Assembly (NCBI GenBank): GCA_965277425.1
Contig: CBDICR010000006.1
Coordinates: 744,001 to 808,000 of the forward strand
Length of the DNA stretch: 64,000 bases
Source of the DNA: Poindextera sp965277425
GTDB taxonomy: Bacteria > Pseudomonadota > Alphaproteobacteria > Caulobacterales > Caulobacteraceae
Direction of reading: 5' to 3'
A program made the position numbers and the translations under genes. Of the stretch, positions 19,178 to 27,155 are shown piece after piece (position 1 is the first letter of the stretch; each line of letters opens with the position of its first letter). The notes under the pieces were generated by a model. It did not search any database. It was not told the origin of the DNA and saw only the letters and a list, made by a program, of their open reading frames with translations.

Positions 19178-19762
19178 TTAGTCTGCGCGAGAGCCGGGTC
19201 GAGGCTTCCTCATGGCGTACTGCGTCGTCTTTTTCGTCGCCTCGAAGACGAAATAGCCGTCCACCGGGCGCACCTTTACGCCGCCGAAGACGCTGGTGAT
19301 CTTTTTGCGATACCAGAGCTCGCGTTTTGCCACCATGAACAGGCTCCCGCCGACCGCGAGCCGGTTGAAGCCCTTCTCGATGAAGTGTTTCGGCACGGCG
19401 AAATCGGCTTGGTACGGCGGATTGCAGAGGATCTTGTCGAACCCGGTCTCGAAGAACTGCAAAAACCCGTCGCTCAGCGCCACCGTTGCACCTGCGGCGT
19501 CGTTGGCCTCAAGGTTGAACGCGGCGACCTCGACGGCGACGGGGTCCTTGTCCAACAGATAGACCCGCTCAGGGCGCCCCAGCTTCGCCGCGACCAGGCC
19601 GACGACGCCGTAGCCGCAGCCGAGATCGAGCACCTTGTCCTCGCGGCCAAACTCCACCCGCGACAGCATGGCGAGCGTGCCGATATCCACCGCGCGGGGC
19701 GAGAACAGGCCCGGCGCCGTCCGCAGACGAAGCTCGATCCCCTTGACGGTCGCAACAATCAT
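19178..19762 (-). CDS. Class I SAM-dependent methyltransferase (RsmC-like, MTS domain)
   Basis: 194 aa. The SAM-binding motif VLDLGCGYGVVGLVAA is at residues 43-58 and the catalytic N-type motif ILCNPPYQ near 115, as in RsmC/RlmG and other methyltransferase-small proteins that modify guanine or adenine in rRNA. Sits between DUF1810 (12 nt) and ruvC on the minus strand. Only the single MTS domain is present, shorter than RsmC (about 340 aa), so the exact target is unknown. Confidence 0.85.
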   Translation of the reverse strand: MIVATVKGIELRLRTAPGLFSPRAVDIGTLAMLSRVEFGREDKVLDLGCGYGVVGLVAAKLGRPERVYLLDKDPVAVEVAAFNLEANDAAGATVALSDGFLQFFETGFDKILCNPPYQADFAVPKHFIEKGFNRLAVGGSLFMVAKRELWYRKKITSVFGGVKVRPVDGYFVFEATKKTTQYAMRKPRPGSRAD

Positions 19763-19774
19763 CTTGCGGACCGC

Positions 19775-20200
19775 TCAGGCTCCGACCTTGGCCAGGGTAA
19801 GCGGGTCGCCATCGCCGCCGAAATACCTGGCCAGCGCGTCGGTGAAGATCGGCGTATCTGGCGCCGCGTGCGCGAACAGGGTCAGGCTCGACCTGAATTT
19901 CAGGTCGTCGGGCGAGCTGAAGATCTCCAACGCCGAACGACCATCGACCGCGTTCACGACCTCGGTGCATTCGATCAACCTGGCCCCCAGGATCGGGTGG
20001 TTGACATAGGCGCGCGCCTCGTCCAGGCCGGAGATCGCATAGCGCCGGGCCATCGGGCTTGTTCCCAGGCCGGCGATCTGCGGGAAGACGAACCACATCC
20101 AATGGCTGGTCTTCCGCCCCCGCCGAAGTTCGGCCAGCGCCTCGGCATAGATGCGCCGCTGGGCCTCGACGAAGCGATCCAGATCGAACGGATCGCTCAA
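19775..20200 (-). CDS. DUF1810 family protein
   Basis: 141 aa. Shows the family pattern DPFDLDRFVEAQRRIYAEALAELRRGRK, HWMWFVFPQIAGLG, ARRYAISGLDEARAYV-HPILGARLIEC and the SPDDLKFRSSLTLFA ending. No function is established. The start is TTG 20200: the yebC stop lies in the same frame 9 nt upstream and no other start codon intervenes. Probably co-transcribed with yebC. Confidence 0.85.
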   Translation of the reverse strand: MSDPFDLDRFVEAQRRIYAEALAELRRGRKTSHWMWFVFPQIAGLGTSPMARRYAISGLDEARAYVNHPILGARLIECTEVVNAVDGRSALEIFSSPDDLKFRSSLTLFAHAAPDTPIFTDALARYFGGDGDPLTLAKVGA

Positions 20201-20209
20201 GACCCTGGC

Positions 20210-20956
20210 CTAGCCGGTATGTCGCGCCATGTCCTCATCGCTGAATTCCGCGTTGACGTAGACGGTCTGCACGTCGTCGTCGTCGTCGAGGGCGTCGATC
20301 AGTTTCATCAAGGTCGTTGCATCGGCGCTGGAGACCGGCACCCCGGTTTTCGGCCGCCAGACCACGTCGGTGGACTGGGGCGCGCCCAGGGTCGCTTCCA
20401 GCGCCTCGGCGACGGCCGACAGGTCTTCGAACAGGGTGGTGATCAGGTGGGTGTCGGCGTCGCTCTCGACATCCTCGGCGCCGGCCTCGATGGCGGCCTC
20501 CATGACCTTGTCCTCGCTGCCGGCCGAGGCCGGATAGACGATCTCACCCACCCGGTCGAACATGAAGGCGACCGAGCCGCTCTCGCCCATATTGCCGCCG
20601 TTCTTGCCGAAGACGGTGCGCACCGAGGCGGCGGCGCGGTTGCGGTTGTCGGTCAAGACCTCGACGATGAGGCCGACGCCGCCGGGGCCGAAGCCCTCAT
20701 AGCGGATGTCCTCGAAATTGTCGGTCTCGCCGCCCATCGCCTTCTTGATCGCCCGGTCGATATTGTCCTTGGGCATGGATTCGGCGCGCGCCGTGGCGAT
20801 GGCGAGCCGCAAGCGCGCATTGGCGGTCGGGTCGGGAATCCCCTGCTTCGCCGCCAGGGTGATGTCGCGCGACAGCTTGGAGAAGATCTTCGAGCGCTTC
20901 TTGTCCTGAGCGCCCTTGCGGAACTGGATGTTCTTGAATTTCGAGTGACCGGCCAT
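20210..20956 (-). CDS. yebC: YebC/PmpR family transcription or translation factor
   Basis: 248 aa. Starts MAGHSKFKNIQFRKGAQDKKR, then FSKLSRDITLAAKQG, IDRAIKKAMGG, YEGFGPGGVGLIVEVLTDN, VRTVFGKNGGNMGESGSVAFMFDR. All are YebC hallmarks. Family members act as regulators or relieve ribosome stalling, depending on the organism. The linkage yebC-ruvCAB is widely conserved; here methyltransferase and DUF1810 genes are inserted between them. Confidence 0.95.
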   Translation of the reverse strand: MAGHSKFKNIQFRKGAQDKKRSKIFSKLSRDITLAAKQGIPDPTANARLRLAIATARAESMPKDNIDRAIKKAMGGETDNFEDIRYEGFGPGGVGLIVEVLTDNRNRAAASVRTVFGKNGGNMGESGSVAFMFDRVGEIVYPASAGSEDKVMEAAIEAGAEDVESDADTHLITTLFEDLSAVAEALEATLGAPQSTDVVWRPKTGVPVSSADATTLMKLIDALDDDDDVQTVYVNAEFSDEDMARHTG

Positions 20957-20967
20957 GAGTTTGAGTC

Positions 20968-21585
20968 CTAGCGCTCCGTTTCCGCCGGCGCCAGAGCCGC
21001 GGGCGCGCAGTCGATCCGCTCGATGCGGCCGTCCTCCAGCCGGAAGATGGCGTCCTGGGGCGCGGCCATCAACACCGCCTCCTCCCAGTCCAGATCGGCA
21101 TAGAGCGCGCGCAGCACCCGCCCGGACACGCCGTGGGAGACGACGATGCGCGGCCGGCCGTCCGCAACGACCTCGTCCAGCCAGGAGCGCAGGCGCGCGG
21201 CCATGGCCACATAGGTCTCGCCGTCGGGCGAGTGAAAGAACAGCGACGACCGCGGAGCCGCCGCGACCACCTCCGGCGCGATGGCGACGATTTCCTCGAA
21301 GGTCAGGCCGTCCCACGAGCCCATGCTGACCTCGCGCAGGCGGTCCTCCAGCATCACATCGCCGGCGCCGAGGACGCCGGCGATGATCCGGGCCGTATGC
21401 GCGGTGCGGCCGAGCGAACTGGATTCGATCAGCCAGCCGGCGGGATCGTCGATCAGGCTCTTGAGCAGCGCGCCGACGCGCTCAGCCTGATCGACCCCGA
21501 GCGGGGTCAGCGGTGAATCGACATGGCCTTGCAGGCGGCCGATGCGGTTGAATTCGGTCTGGCCGTGGCGAACGAGATAAATCAT
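20968..21585 (-). CDS. Histidine phosphatase (phosphoglycerate-mutase-like)
   Basis: 205 aa. Begins MIYLVRHGQTEFNRIGRLQGHVDSPLTPLG, with the RHG phospho-histidine motif at residues 6-8. A second arginine/glutamate set follows (EDRLREVSMGSWDGLTFEEI) and the second His lies in RIVVSHGVSGRVLRAL. The branch also includes cobalamin and broad-specificity phosphatases; substrate unknown. Start ATG 21585 has only a weak ribosome site. Lies 11 nt upstream of yebC, probably the same operon. Confidence 0.85.
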   Translation of the reverse strand: MIYLVRHGQTEFNRIGRLQGHVDSPLTPLGVDQAERVGALLKSLIDDPAGWLIESSSLGRTAHTARIIAGVLGAGDVMLEDRLREVSMGSWDGLTFEEIVAIAPEVVAAAPRSSLFFHSPDGETYVAMAARLRSWLDEVVADGRPRIVVSHGVSGRVLRALYADLDWEEAVLMAAPQDAIFRLEDGRIERIDCAPAALAPAETER

Positions 21586-21683
21586 TCGCGGCGATGTAGA
21601 CTGGCGCGAGGCGTCCGTCACCCATCGGAACCTCGCCTTCGGCCGGGCTGTTGTTGCTCGGACGTTTAAGGAGCCCCAAGCCC

Positions 21684-21974
21684 ATGACCACGGTCGAAGA
21701 CCCCGAGACCCTGCCCGAGGAGATCGTCCGCTGGCAGCCGAACGACCGGCCGCTTCTGGAACCGCGCCCCGCCCTCGCCACGGCCGGCCAGGCCACCGGC
21801 AGCGCCGTGGTCGGCGCCATGGCGCTGGGGGCACTTGCCCTCGGCGCCGTCGCCATCGGCGCCATGGCCATCGGCGCCCTCAGGATCGGTCGCCTCGGCA
21901 TCGGCCGCGTCCGGCTGGGCGACGTCGAGATCGACGACCTCACCGTGCGGCGGCTGCGGGTGCTGGAGGACTAG
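21684..21974 (+). CDS. Small protein with five-residue A-x-x-(I/L)-G repeats
   Basis: 96 aa, start ATG 21684 behind AAGGAG. Residues 1-34 are polar and acidic (ETLPEEIVRWQPNDRP). From about residue 45 a five-residue period runs for about eight turns: ALGAL-ALGAV-AIGAM-AIGAL-RIGRL-GIGRV-RLGDV, then EIDDLTVRRLRVLED. Such a period fits a small right-handed beta-helix or a membrane-associated segment; sequence is not the usual pentapeptide repeat A(D/N)Lxx. No named family recognised. Divergent from the phosphatase gene across about 100 bp. Confidence 0.7.
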   Translation: MTTVEDPETLPEEIVRWQPNDRPLLEPRPALATAGQATGSAVVGAMALGALALGAVAIGAMAIGALRIGRLGIGRVRLGDVEIDDLTVRRLRVLED

Positions 21975-22047
21975 CCGCGCCCGGGCGCCAGTTTTCTAAT
22001 CCGCTCATTCCCGCGCGAGCGGGAACTCAGCTTTCAACCACCAAGTC

Positions 22048-22111
22048 CACAAAGGAAACGAAGGGTCAGCGCTGGCCCTTACTCTTCTTGGTGTGCTTGG
22101 TGTGCTTTGTG
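22048..22111. repeat. Long imperfect palindrome between the repeat protein and ymdB
   Basis: CACAAAG (22048-22054) pairs with CTTTGTG (22105-22111), and inside it AAGGGTCAGC pairs with GCTGGCCCTT. A short palindrome CCCGCGCGAGCGGG-type lies just before it near 22010. Probably an intergenic hairpin element or bidirectional terminator between two convergent genes. Confidence 0.5.
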
Positions 22112-22178
22112 TCAAATCCTTCCGCCGCCGGGCCAACGCGATCGGGGAGATATCCGCATTCGCGGAAAAAGCAGGTTT

Positions 22179-23018
22179 CTAGGCCGTGACTGTCTCGGAG
22201 ACGTTGGGCACGGTCTCGCTCAGCCGGCCGCCGATGCGGATGGGTTCGACGCGGCGGGCGAGGCCCGTGGCGTCGTCCGTCTCGACATAGACCCCGCAGA
22301 CCGTGGCCGGGCCGTCCGCCGGCTGGTAGCGGCCGCCGGAGATGCGGGTGGTGAAGCGCCTTAAGGGCTCCTCCTTCTGGTTGCCGATGACGCTGTCATA
22401 GTCGGCGCAGGCGCCGGCGTCGGTCTGATAGGCCGTGCCGCCATTGAGAACCTGGCAGTCCGCCGTCGGCACATGGGTGTGGGTGCCGACCACCAGGCTG
22501 GCGCGGCCGTCGCAGAAATGGCCCATGGCCATCTTTTCCGAGGTGGCCTCGGCATGCATGTCGACAATGACGGCGTCGGCCGCCTGGCCAAGCGGACAGG
22601 CGTTCAGCTCGCGATCGACCGCCGCGAAGGGATCGTCCAGCGAGTCCATATTCACCCGGCCGAGCAGGTTGATGACCAGCACGCGCTTGCCCCGCTCGGT
22701 GTCGAACAGCTGGGCGCCGCGGCCGGGCGCGTCGGACAGGGCCGGATAGTTCAGCGGCCGGATCATCCTGGGCTCGCGCACGATGTAGGTCAGCGCCTCC
22801 TTCTGGTCCCAGGAGTGATTGCCGAGGGTCAGGCAGTCGGCGCCGGCGGCGAACAGCTCGCGGGCGGTATTTTCGGTAATGCCGAAGCCGGCGGCGGCGT
22901 TCTCGGCGTTGACCACCACGAACTCCAGGCCAAGCTGGCGGCGCAGATAGGGCAGATGCTCGGCCAGACCCTCGCGGCCCGAACGGCCGACGATGTCGCC
23001 GAAGAAGGCGAAGCGCAT
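22179..23018 (-). CDS. ymdB: YmdB-family metallophosphoesterase
   Basis: 279 aa. Metal-site motifs: MRFAFFGDIVGRSGR (first Asp), VVVNAENAAAGFGIT, LTLGNHSWDQKEAL (Asn-His), VIVDMHAEATSEKMAMG and LVVGTHTHVPTADCQVL. This is the TIGR00282 family; studied members cleave 2',3'-cyclic nucleotides. The C-terminal 30 residues are repetitive (SETVPNVSETVTA). Located beside the 6S RNA. The 5-formyltetrahydrofolate cyclo-ligase gene often found between 6S RNA and ymdB in relatives is absent. Confidence 0.92.
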   Translation of the reverse strand: MRFAFFGDIVGRSGREGLAEHLPYLRRQLGLEFVVVNAENAAAGFGITENTARELFAAGADCLTLGNHSWDQKEALTYIVREPRMIRPLNYPALSDAPGRGAQLFDTERGKRVLVINLLGRVNMDSLDDPFAAVDRELNACPLGQAADAVIVDMHAEATSEKMAMGHFCDGRASLVVGTHTHVPTADCQVLNGGTAYQTDAGACADYDSVIGNQKEEPLRRFTTRISGGRYQPADGPATVCGVYVETDDATGLARRVEPIRIGGRLSETVPNVSETVTA

Positions 23019-23101
23019 AAGGAAGTCCTTTGTCAGACCCCGATATACGCCTTTTCACGCCGAATGGCGGGAAAGGGTGGCGGCGCCGCGAAAGCCGTGA
23101 G

Positions 23102-23247
23102 GGCGGTTCAATCCGCTCGGACCTGGTTTACCAGGTGGGAACCGTGTGCCCGGGACCACGATCCCGGCCAGGGACAGCTCCCGTAGAGAGAATTTAAGGT
23201 CCCCGGGATGTGACGCCTTCGACGCGAGCCGCAGCAGACCCGCCGTC
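23102..23247 (-). ncRNA. ssrS: Probable 6S RNA
   Basis: The 270-bp gap after zapA has no ORF but strong secondary structure. On the minus strand GGCGG..GCTCG (about 23245-23226) can close with CGAGC..CCGCC (about 23119-23102). Inside are an apical arm CCCGGGGACC / GGTCCCGGG and a side hairpin ACCTGG-TAAA-CCAGGT (23136-23121), the layout of 6S RNA with its central bubble. 6S RNA directly after zapA is the standard proteobacterial location. Ends are approximate; no covariance model was run. Confidence 0.65.
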
Positions 23248-23292
23248 AGACAAGGTAGGGCCTCGGAGGTCGCGACTCAAGCACCGCCGCAG

Positions 23293-23625
23293 CTAACCCG
23301 CCAGCGCCGCCAGGGCTTCGACCTTGCGGGTGGCGGCGTCCAGGGCGACGGCGGCGCGGGCCTCCAGGCGCTGCGCCTCGCCGCGCGCGCGGGTGGCTTC
23401 GCCTTGCGCCTGGGCGAGGCGGGCGCGGACGTCGGCCAGTTCGTCGGCCAGGAGCAGAGCGCCCATCAGGAAAAGCCGGGATTCGCCGAGCTGACCGACC
23501 TCCTGGCCGACCTGGCGCACATGGCGGTCGAAATGCTGCGACAGCTCCATCAGGTGCTGTTCCTGGCCGTCCTCGCAGCCGACGATATAGGGCCGGTCGT
23601 TCACCTGGATGGTCACCTGCGCCAT
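23293..23625 (-). CDS. zapA: Cell division protein ZapA
   Basis: 110 aa. Starts MAQVTIQVNDRPYIVGCEDGQEQHLMELSQHFDRHV, typical of alphaproteobacterial ZapA, followed by a long coiled coil (about 50-105). ZapA binds and bundles FtsZ at the division ring. ATG 23625 is preferred over the longer frame because the ZapA fold begins there and the upstream gene ends 5 nt before it. Confidence 0.93.
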   Translation of the reverse strand: MAQVTIQVNDRPYIVGCEDGQEQHLMELSQHFDRHVRQVGQEVGQLGESRLFLMGALLLADELADVRARLAQAQGEATRARGEAQRLEARAAVALDAATRKVEALAALAG

Positions 23626-23629
23626 GGGA

Positions 23630-23899
23630 TCAGTCTCCGAGGGCCGCGCGAACGCCGGCGATGGCGTGGCCGAGCGCCTGGGAGGCGGCCTGGCCGGCGG
23701 CATCCAGCTCGCGCTCACGGGCCCGCGAGGCGTCCAGTTCGGCGGCGAGATGGGCGCGATCCTGGTCGAACAGGCCGCCATTGGCTGATTCCGCCTGGCC
23801 GGCGAGCGCGTTCATCCGCACCTCCAGCCGCGACAGGGCATGGTCAAGCCGCCTCGCCGCCTCGTCGAGGCTGGGAACCGCTAGCGTCTCGTCCGTCAT
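23630..23899 (-). CDS. DUF4164-type coiled-coil protein upstream of zapA
   Basis: 89 aa, almost entirely helical with a heptad pattern (LDEAARRLDHALSRLEVRMNAL, then HLAAELDASRARERELDAAGQ). This small gene sits between transketolase and zapA in many Alphaproteobacteria and is annotated DUF4164. No enzymatic residues. Its 5-nt spacing from zapA suggests a division-related role, by position only. Confidence 0.75.
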   Translation of the reverse strand: MTDETLAVPSLDEAARRLDHALSRLEVRMNALAGQAESANGGLFDQDRAHLAAELDASRARERELDAAGQAASQALGHAIAGVRAALGD

Positions 23900-24046
23900 G
23901 GCGACTCACCGCTCCGTCGCACCGTTAACGCGACTATAAACCCCTGGCGGGGCGCATCGAAAGCCTGGCCTTGCTTGACCCTCAAGGCGGCGGAGTGCAA
24001 AGCCGCCGAAATCGCCTGACGCTCAAGCTGAATCGAGAGCCCGCGC

Positions 24047-26023
24047 ATGTCCGCCTCTCCGAAATCCATGGCCGACGCCATCCGTGTGCTGACCATTGAC
24101 GCGGTGAACAAGGCCAAGTCCGGCCACCAGGGCATGCCGCTGGGCATCGCCGACGTGGCGACCCAGCTGTGGACCCGGTTCCTCAAATACGACGCCGCCC
24201 AGCCGCTCTGGCCCGACCGGGACCGCTTCGTGCTGTCGGCCGGCCACGGCTCGATGCTGCTCTACAGCCTCTTACACCTGACCGGCTTCAAGGCCATGAC
24301 CATGGCCGAGATCGAAAACTTCCGCCAATGGGGCTCCAAGACGCCGGGGCACCCGGAATACGGCCACACCCCGGGCGTCGAGACCACCACCGGCCCGCTG
24401 GGCCAAGGCGTCGCCACGGCGGTCGGCATGGCCATGGCCGAGCGGCATCTGGCCGCGCGCTTCGGCGATGGGCTGGTCGACCACCGCACCTGGGTGATCG
24501 CCGGGGACGGCTGCCTGATGGAGGGGATCAGCCACGAGGCCATCCACCTGGCCGGGCGGTTGCGCCTGGCCAAGCTGACCGTGCTGTTCGACAACAACGA
24601 CGTCACCATCGACGGCGCGGCGACCATCGCCGAGACCGGCGACCAGGTCGCGCGCTTCAAGGCCGCCGGCTGGGCGACAAGGGCGATCGACGGCCACGAT
24701 GTCGGCCAGATCCGCCGCGCCCTGTCCTGGGCGACCAAACAGAACCGTCCGAGCCTGATCGCCTGCAAGACCCTCATCGACAAGGGCGCGGGGCCCAAGG
24801 AGGGCGATCCGCACGGCCATGGCTATTCGCTGTTCGACAAGGAGATCGCCGAGGCGCGCGAGGCTATGGGCTGGCCTTGGCCGGCCTTCGTCATCCCCGA
24901 CGAGATCGCCAAGCCGTGGCGCGCCGCCGGCCGCCGCGGCGCGCGGCCGCGCAAGGCCTGGGAGGCGCGGCTGAAGGCCGATCCGCGCCATGCCGAGTTC
25001 GAGCACGCGGTTCGCGGCGAGATTTCCAAGGACGCCTTCGTCGGCCTGGCCGCCCATATCGACAAGCTGGTCGAGGCGCCGGCCGCAAATGCGACTCGAA
25101 GTTGGTCCGGCGCGGCGCTGGAAGCGCTGATCCCGGCCATCCCCGAAATGATCGGCGGCTCGGCCGACCTGACCGGCTCGAACAACACCATCGTCAAGGG
25201 CATGGTCATGTTCGACCAGCCCGACTATGCCGGCCGCTATGTCCATTACGGCATCCGCGAGCACGGCATGGCCGCGGCCATGAACGGCATGGCCGTGCAC
25301 GGCGGCGTCATCCCCTATTCCGGCACCTTCCTCTGCTTCGCCGACTATAGCCGCGCCGCCATCCGCATCGGGGCGCTGATGGGGGTGCGCGTCATCCATG
25401 TGATGACCCACGATTCCATCGGCGTCGGCGAGGATGGCCCGACCCACCAGCCGGTCGAGCACCTGGCCGCCCTGCGCGCCATGCCCAACCTGATGGTCTT
25501 CCGCCCCGCCGACGGGATCGAGACCGCCGAGTGCTGGCAGGCGGCGCTCGAGCATCGCGAAACGCCCTCGCTGATGGCGCTGTCGCGGCAGAAGACGCCG
25601 GCGGTGCGCCTTGAGGCCGCCGACCGCAACCTCTCGGCCCACGGCGCCTACGAGCTTTTGCCCGCCGAGGGCGAGGCCAGGGTGACGATCTTCGCCTCGG
25701 GGACCGAGGTCGCCATCGCCGTGGCGGCGCGCGAGGCCCTGCAGGCCGAGGGCGTCGGAACCCGCGTGGTCTCCACCCCCTGCTGGGAGCTGTTCGAGAC
25801 TCAAGCCCTCAGCTACCGCCTGGAGACCATCGGCGGCTCGCCCGTGCGGCTGGCGGTCGAGGCGGGGGTTCGCCAGGGCTGGGAGCGGTTCATCGGCGAG
25901 GACGGCGCCTTTGTCGGCATGACGGGCTTTGGCGCCAGCGCGCCGGCCGAGCGGCTCTATCGCGAATTCGGCATCACCGCCGAAGCCGTGGCGGCGGAGG
26001 CCAAGGCCAAGCTGCGCGCGTGA
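24047..26023 (+). CDS. tkt: Transketolase
   Basis: 658 aa thiamine-diphosphate enzyme of the pentose phosphate pathway. The ThDP motif GDGCLMEGISHEA starts near residue 155 and continues to LFDNNDVTIDG. H-box GHGSMLLYSLLHLTG near 66, TTGPLGQG near 115, and the pyrimidine domain has GSADLTGSNNT, YGIREHGMAAAMNG and THDSIGVGEDGPTHQP. First of a plus-strand sugar-phosphate block with gap, pgk and two aldolases, and divergent from the zapA operon. Confidence 0.97.
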   Translation: MSASPKSMADAIRVLTIDAVNKAKSGHQGMPLGIADVATQLWTRFLKYDAAQPLWPDRDRFVLSAGHGSMLLYSLLHLTGFKAMTMAEIENFRQWGSKTPGHPEYGHTPGVETTTGPLGQGVATAVGMAMAERHLAARFGDGLVDHRTWVIAGDGCLMEGISHEAIHLAGRLRLAKLTVLFDNNDVTIDGAATIAETGDQVARFKAAGWATRAIDGHDVGQIRRALSWATKQNRPSLIACKTLIDKGAGPKEGDPHGHGYSLFDKEIAEAREAMGWPWPAFVIPDEIAKPWRAAGRRGARPRKAWEARLKADPRHAEFEHAVRGEISKDAFVGLAAHIDKLVEAPAANATRSWSGAALEALIPAIPEMIGGSADLTGSNNTIVKGMVMFDQPDYAGRYVHYGIREHGMAAAMNGMAVHGGVIPYSGTFLCFADYSRAAIRIGALMGVRVIHVMTHDSIGVGEDGPTHQPVEHLAALRAMPNLMVFRPADGIETAECWQAALEHRETPSLMALSRQKTPAVRLEAADRNLSAHGAYELLPAEGEARVTIFASGTEVAIAVAAREALQAEGVGTRVVSTPCWELFETQALSYRLETIGGSPVRLAVEAGVRQGWERFIGEDGAFVGMTGFGASAPAERLYREFGITAEAVAAEAKAKLRA

Positions 26024-26134
26024 AGCTTTCGTGAAATCCGGGGCCTGCGGCGCCCTTTCGCGCGCCTCGCGGGCTTGACTTGACGCCGCCCAGCCGCAAA
26101 ACCGCCCGCCTAGCTTAAACGGGAGACCTCGCTG

Positions 26135-27145
26135 ATGACCGTCCGCGTCGCCATCAACGGCTTCGGCCGCATCGGCCGGCTGGTCCTGCGCTCCATCGTC
26201 GAGTTCGCGCGGCGCGACATCGAGGTGGTGGCGATCAACGATCTCGGCTCGGTCGAAACCAACGCCCACCTGCTCCGCTACGATAGCGTGCACGGCCGCT
26301 TCCCCGGCCTGGTCGATGTCGACGGCGACACGATCGATGTCGGCCTCGGCAAGATCAAGGTCACCGCCATCCGCGACCCGGCCGAGCTCCCGCACAAGGC
26401 CCTGGGCGTCGACATCGCGCTGGAATGCACCGGCCTCTTCACCAGCCGCGACAAGGCCAAGGCCCACCTGGCCGCCGGCGCTCGGCGCGTGCTGGTCTCG
26501 GCGCCCTGCGACAAGGCCGACCGCACCGTGGTCTTCGGGGTCAACCACGCCGAGCTGACCGCGCAAGACCTGGTGGTCTCCAACGGCTCGTGCACCACCA
26601 ACTGCCTGGCCGCGACGGCCAAGGTGCTGGTCGATAATTTCGGCGTCGAGCGCGGCTACATGACCACCGTGCACGCCTATACCGGCGACCAGCCGACCCA
26701 GGACACCCTGCACAGCGACCTCTATCGCGGCCGCGCGGCGGCCATGTCGATGATCCCGACCTCGACCGGCGCGGCCAAGGCCATCGGCCTGGTCATTCCC
26801 GAACTGGTCGGCAAGCTGGACGGCTCGGCCGTGCGCGTGCCGACGGCCAACGTCTCCATGGTCGACCTGGTCTTCACGCCCGGCCGGGCGGTGACCCGGG
26901 AGGAGATCAACGAGGCGTTCGAGAAGGCCGCCGCGGAAGGTCCGTTGCGCGGCGTCCTGGCCGTGACCAAGGAGCCGCTGGTCTCGATCGACCTGAACCA
27001 CATCGCCGCCTCCGCCACCGTCGCCCTGCCGCAGACCCAGGTGATCGAGGACAAGCTCGCCCGGGTGCTGGCCTGGTACGACAACGAGTGGGGTTTCTCG
27101 ACCCGCATGGCCGATGTGGCGCTGGCCATGGGCAAGCTGGGCTAG
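26135..27145 (+). CDS. gap: Glyceraldehyde-3-phosphate dehydrogenase
   Basis: 336 aa. N-terminal VAINGFGRIGRLVLRS (NAD site), AINDLGSVETNAHLLRYDSVHG, the active-site Cys in SNGSCTTNCLA near 153, the HAYTGDQPTQDT segment, and the C-terminal WYDNEWGFSTRMADVAL. GGGAG lies 9 nt upstream of ATG 26135. 111 nt after tkt and 10 nt before pgk, so gap and pgk are one unit. Confidence 0.97.
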   Translation: MTVRVAINGFGRIGRLVLRSIVEFARRDIEVVAINDLGSVETNAHLLRYDSVHGRFPGLVDVDGDTIDVGLGKIKVTAIRDPAELPHKALGVDIALECTGLFTSRDKAKAHLAAGARRVLVSAPCDKADRTVVFGVNHAELTAQDLVVSNGSCTTNCLAATAKVLVDNFGVERGYMTTVHAYTGDQPTQDTLHSDLYRGRAAAMSMIPTSTGAAKAIGLVIPELVGKLDGSAVRVPTANVSMVDLVFTPGRAVTREEINEAFEKAAAEGPLRGVLAVTKEPLVSIDLNHIAASATVALPQTQVIEDKLARVLAWYDNEWGFSTRMADVALAMGKLG

Positions 27146-27155
27146 CCCGGCAGCC

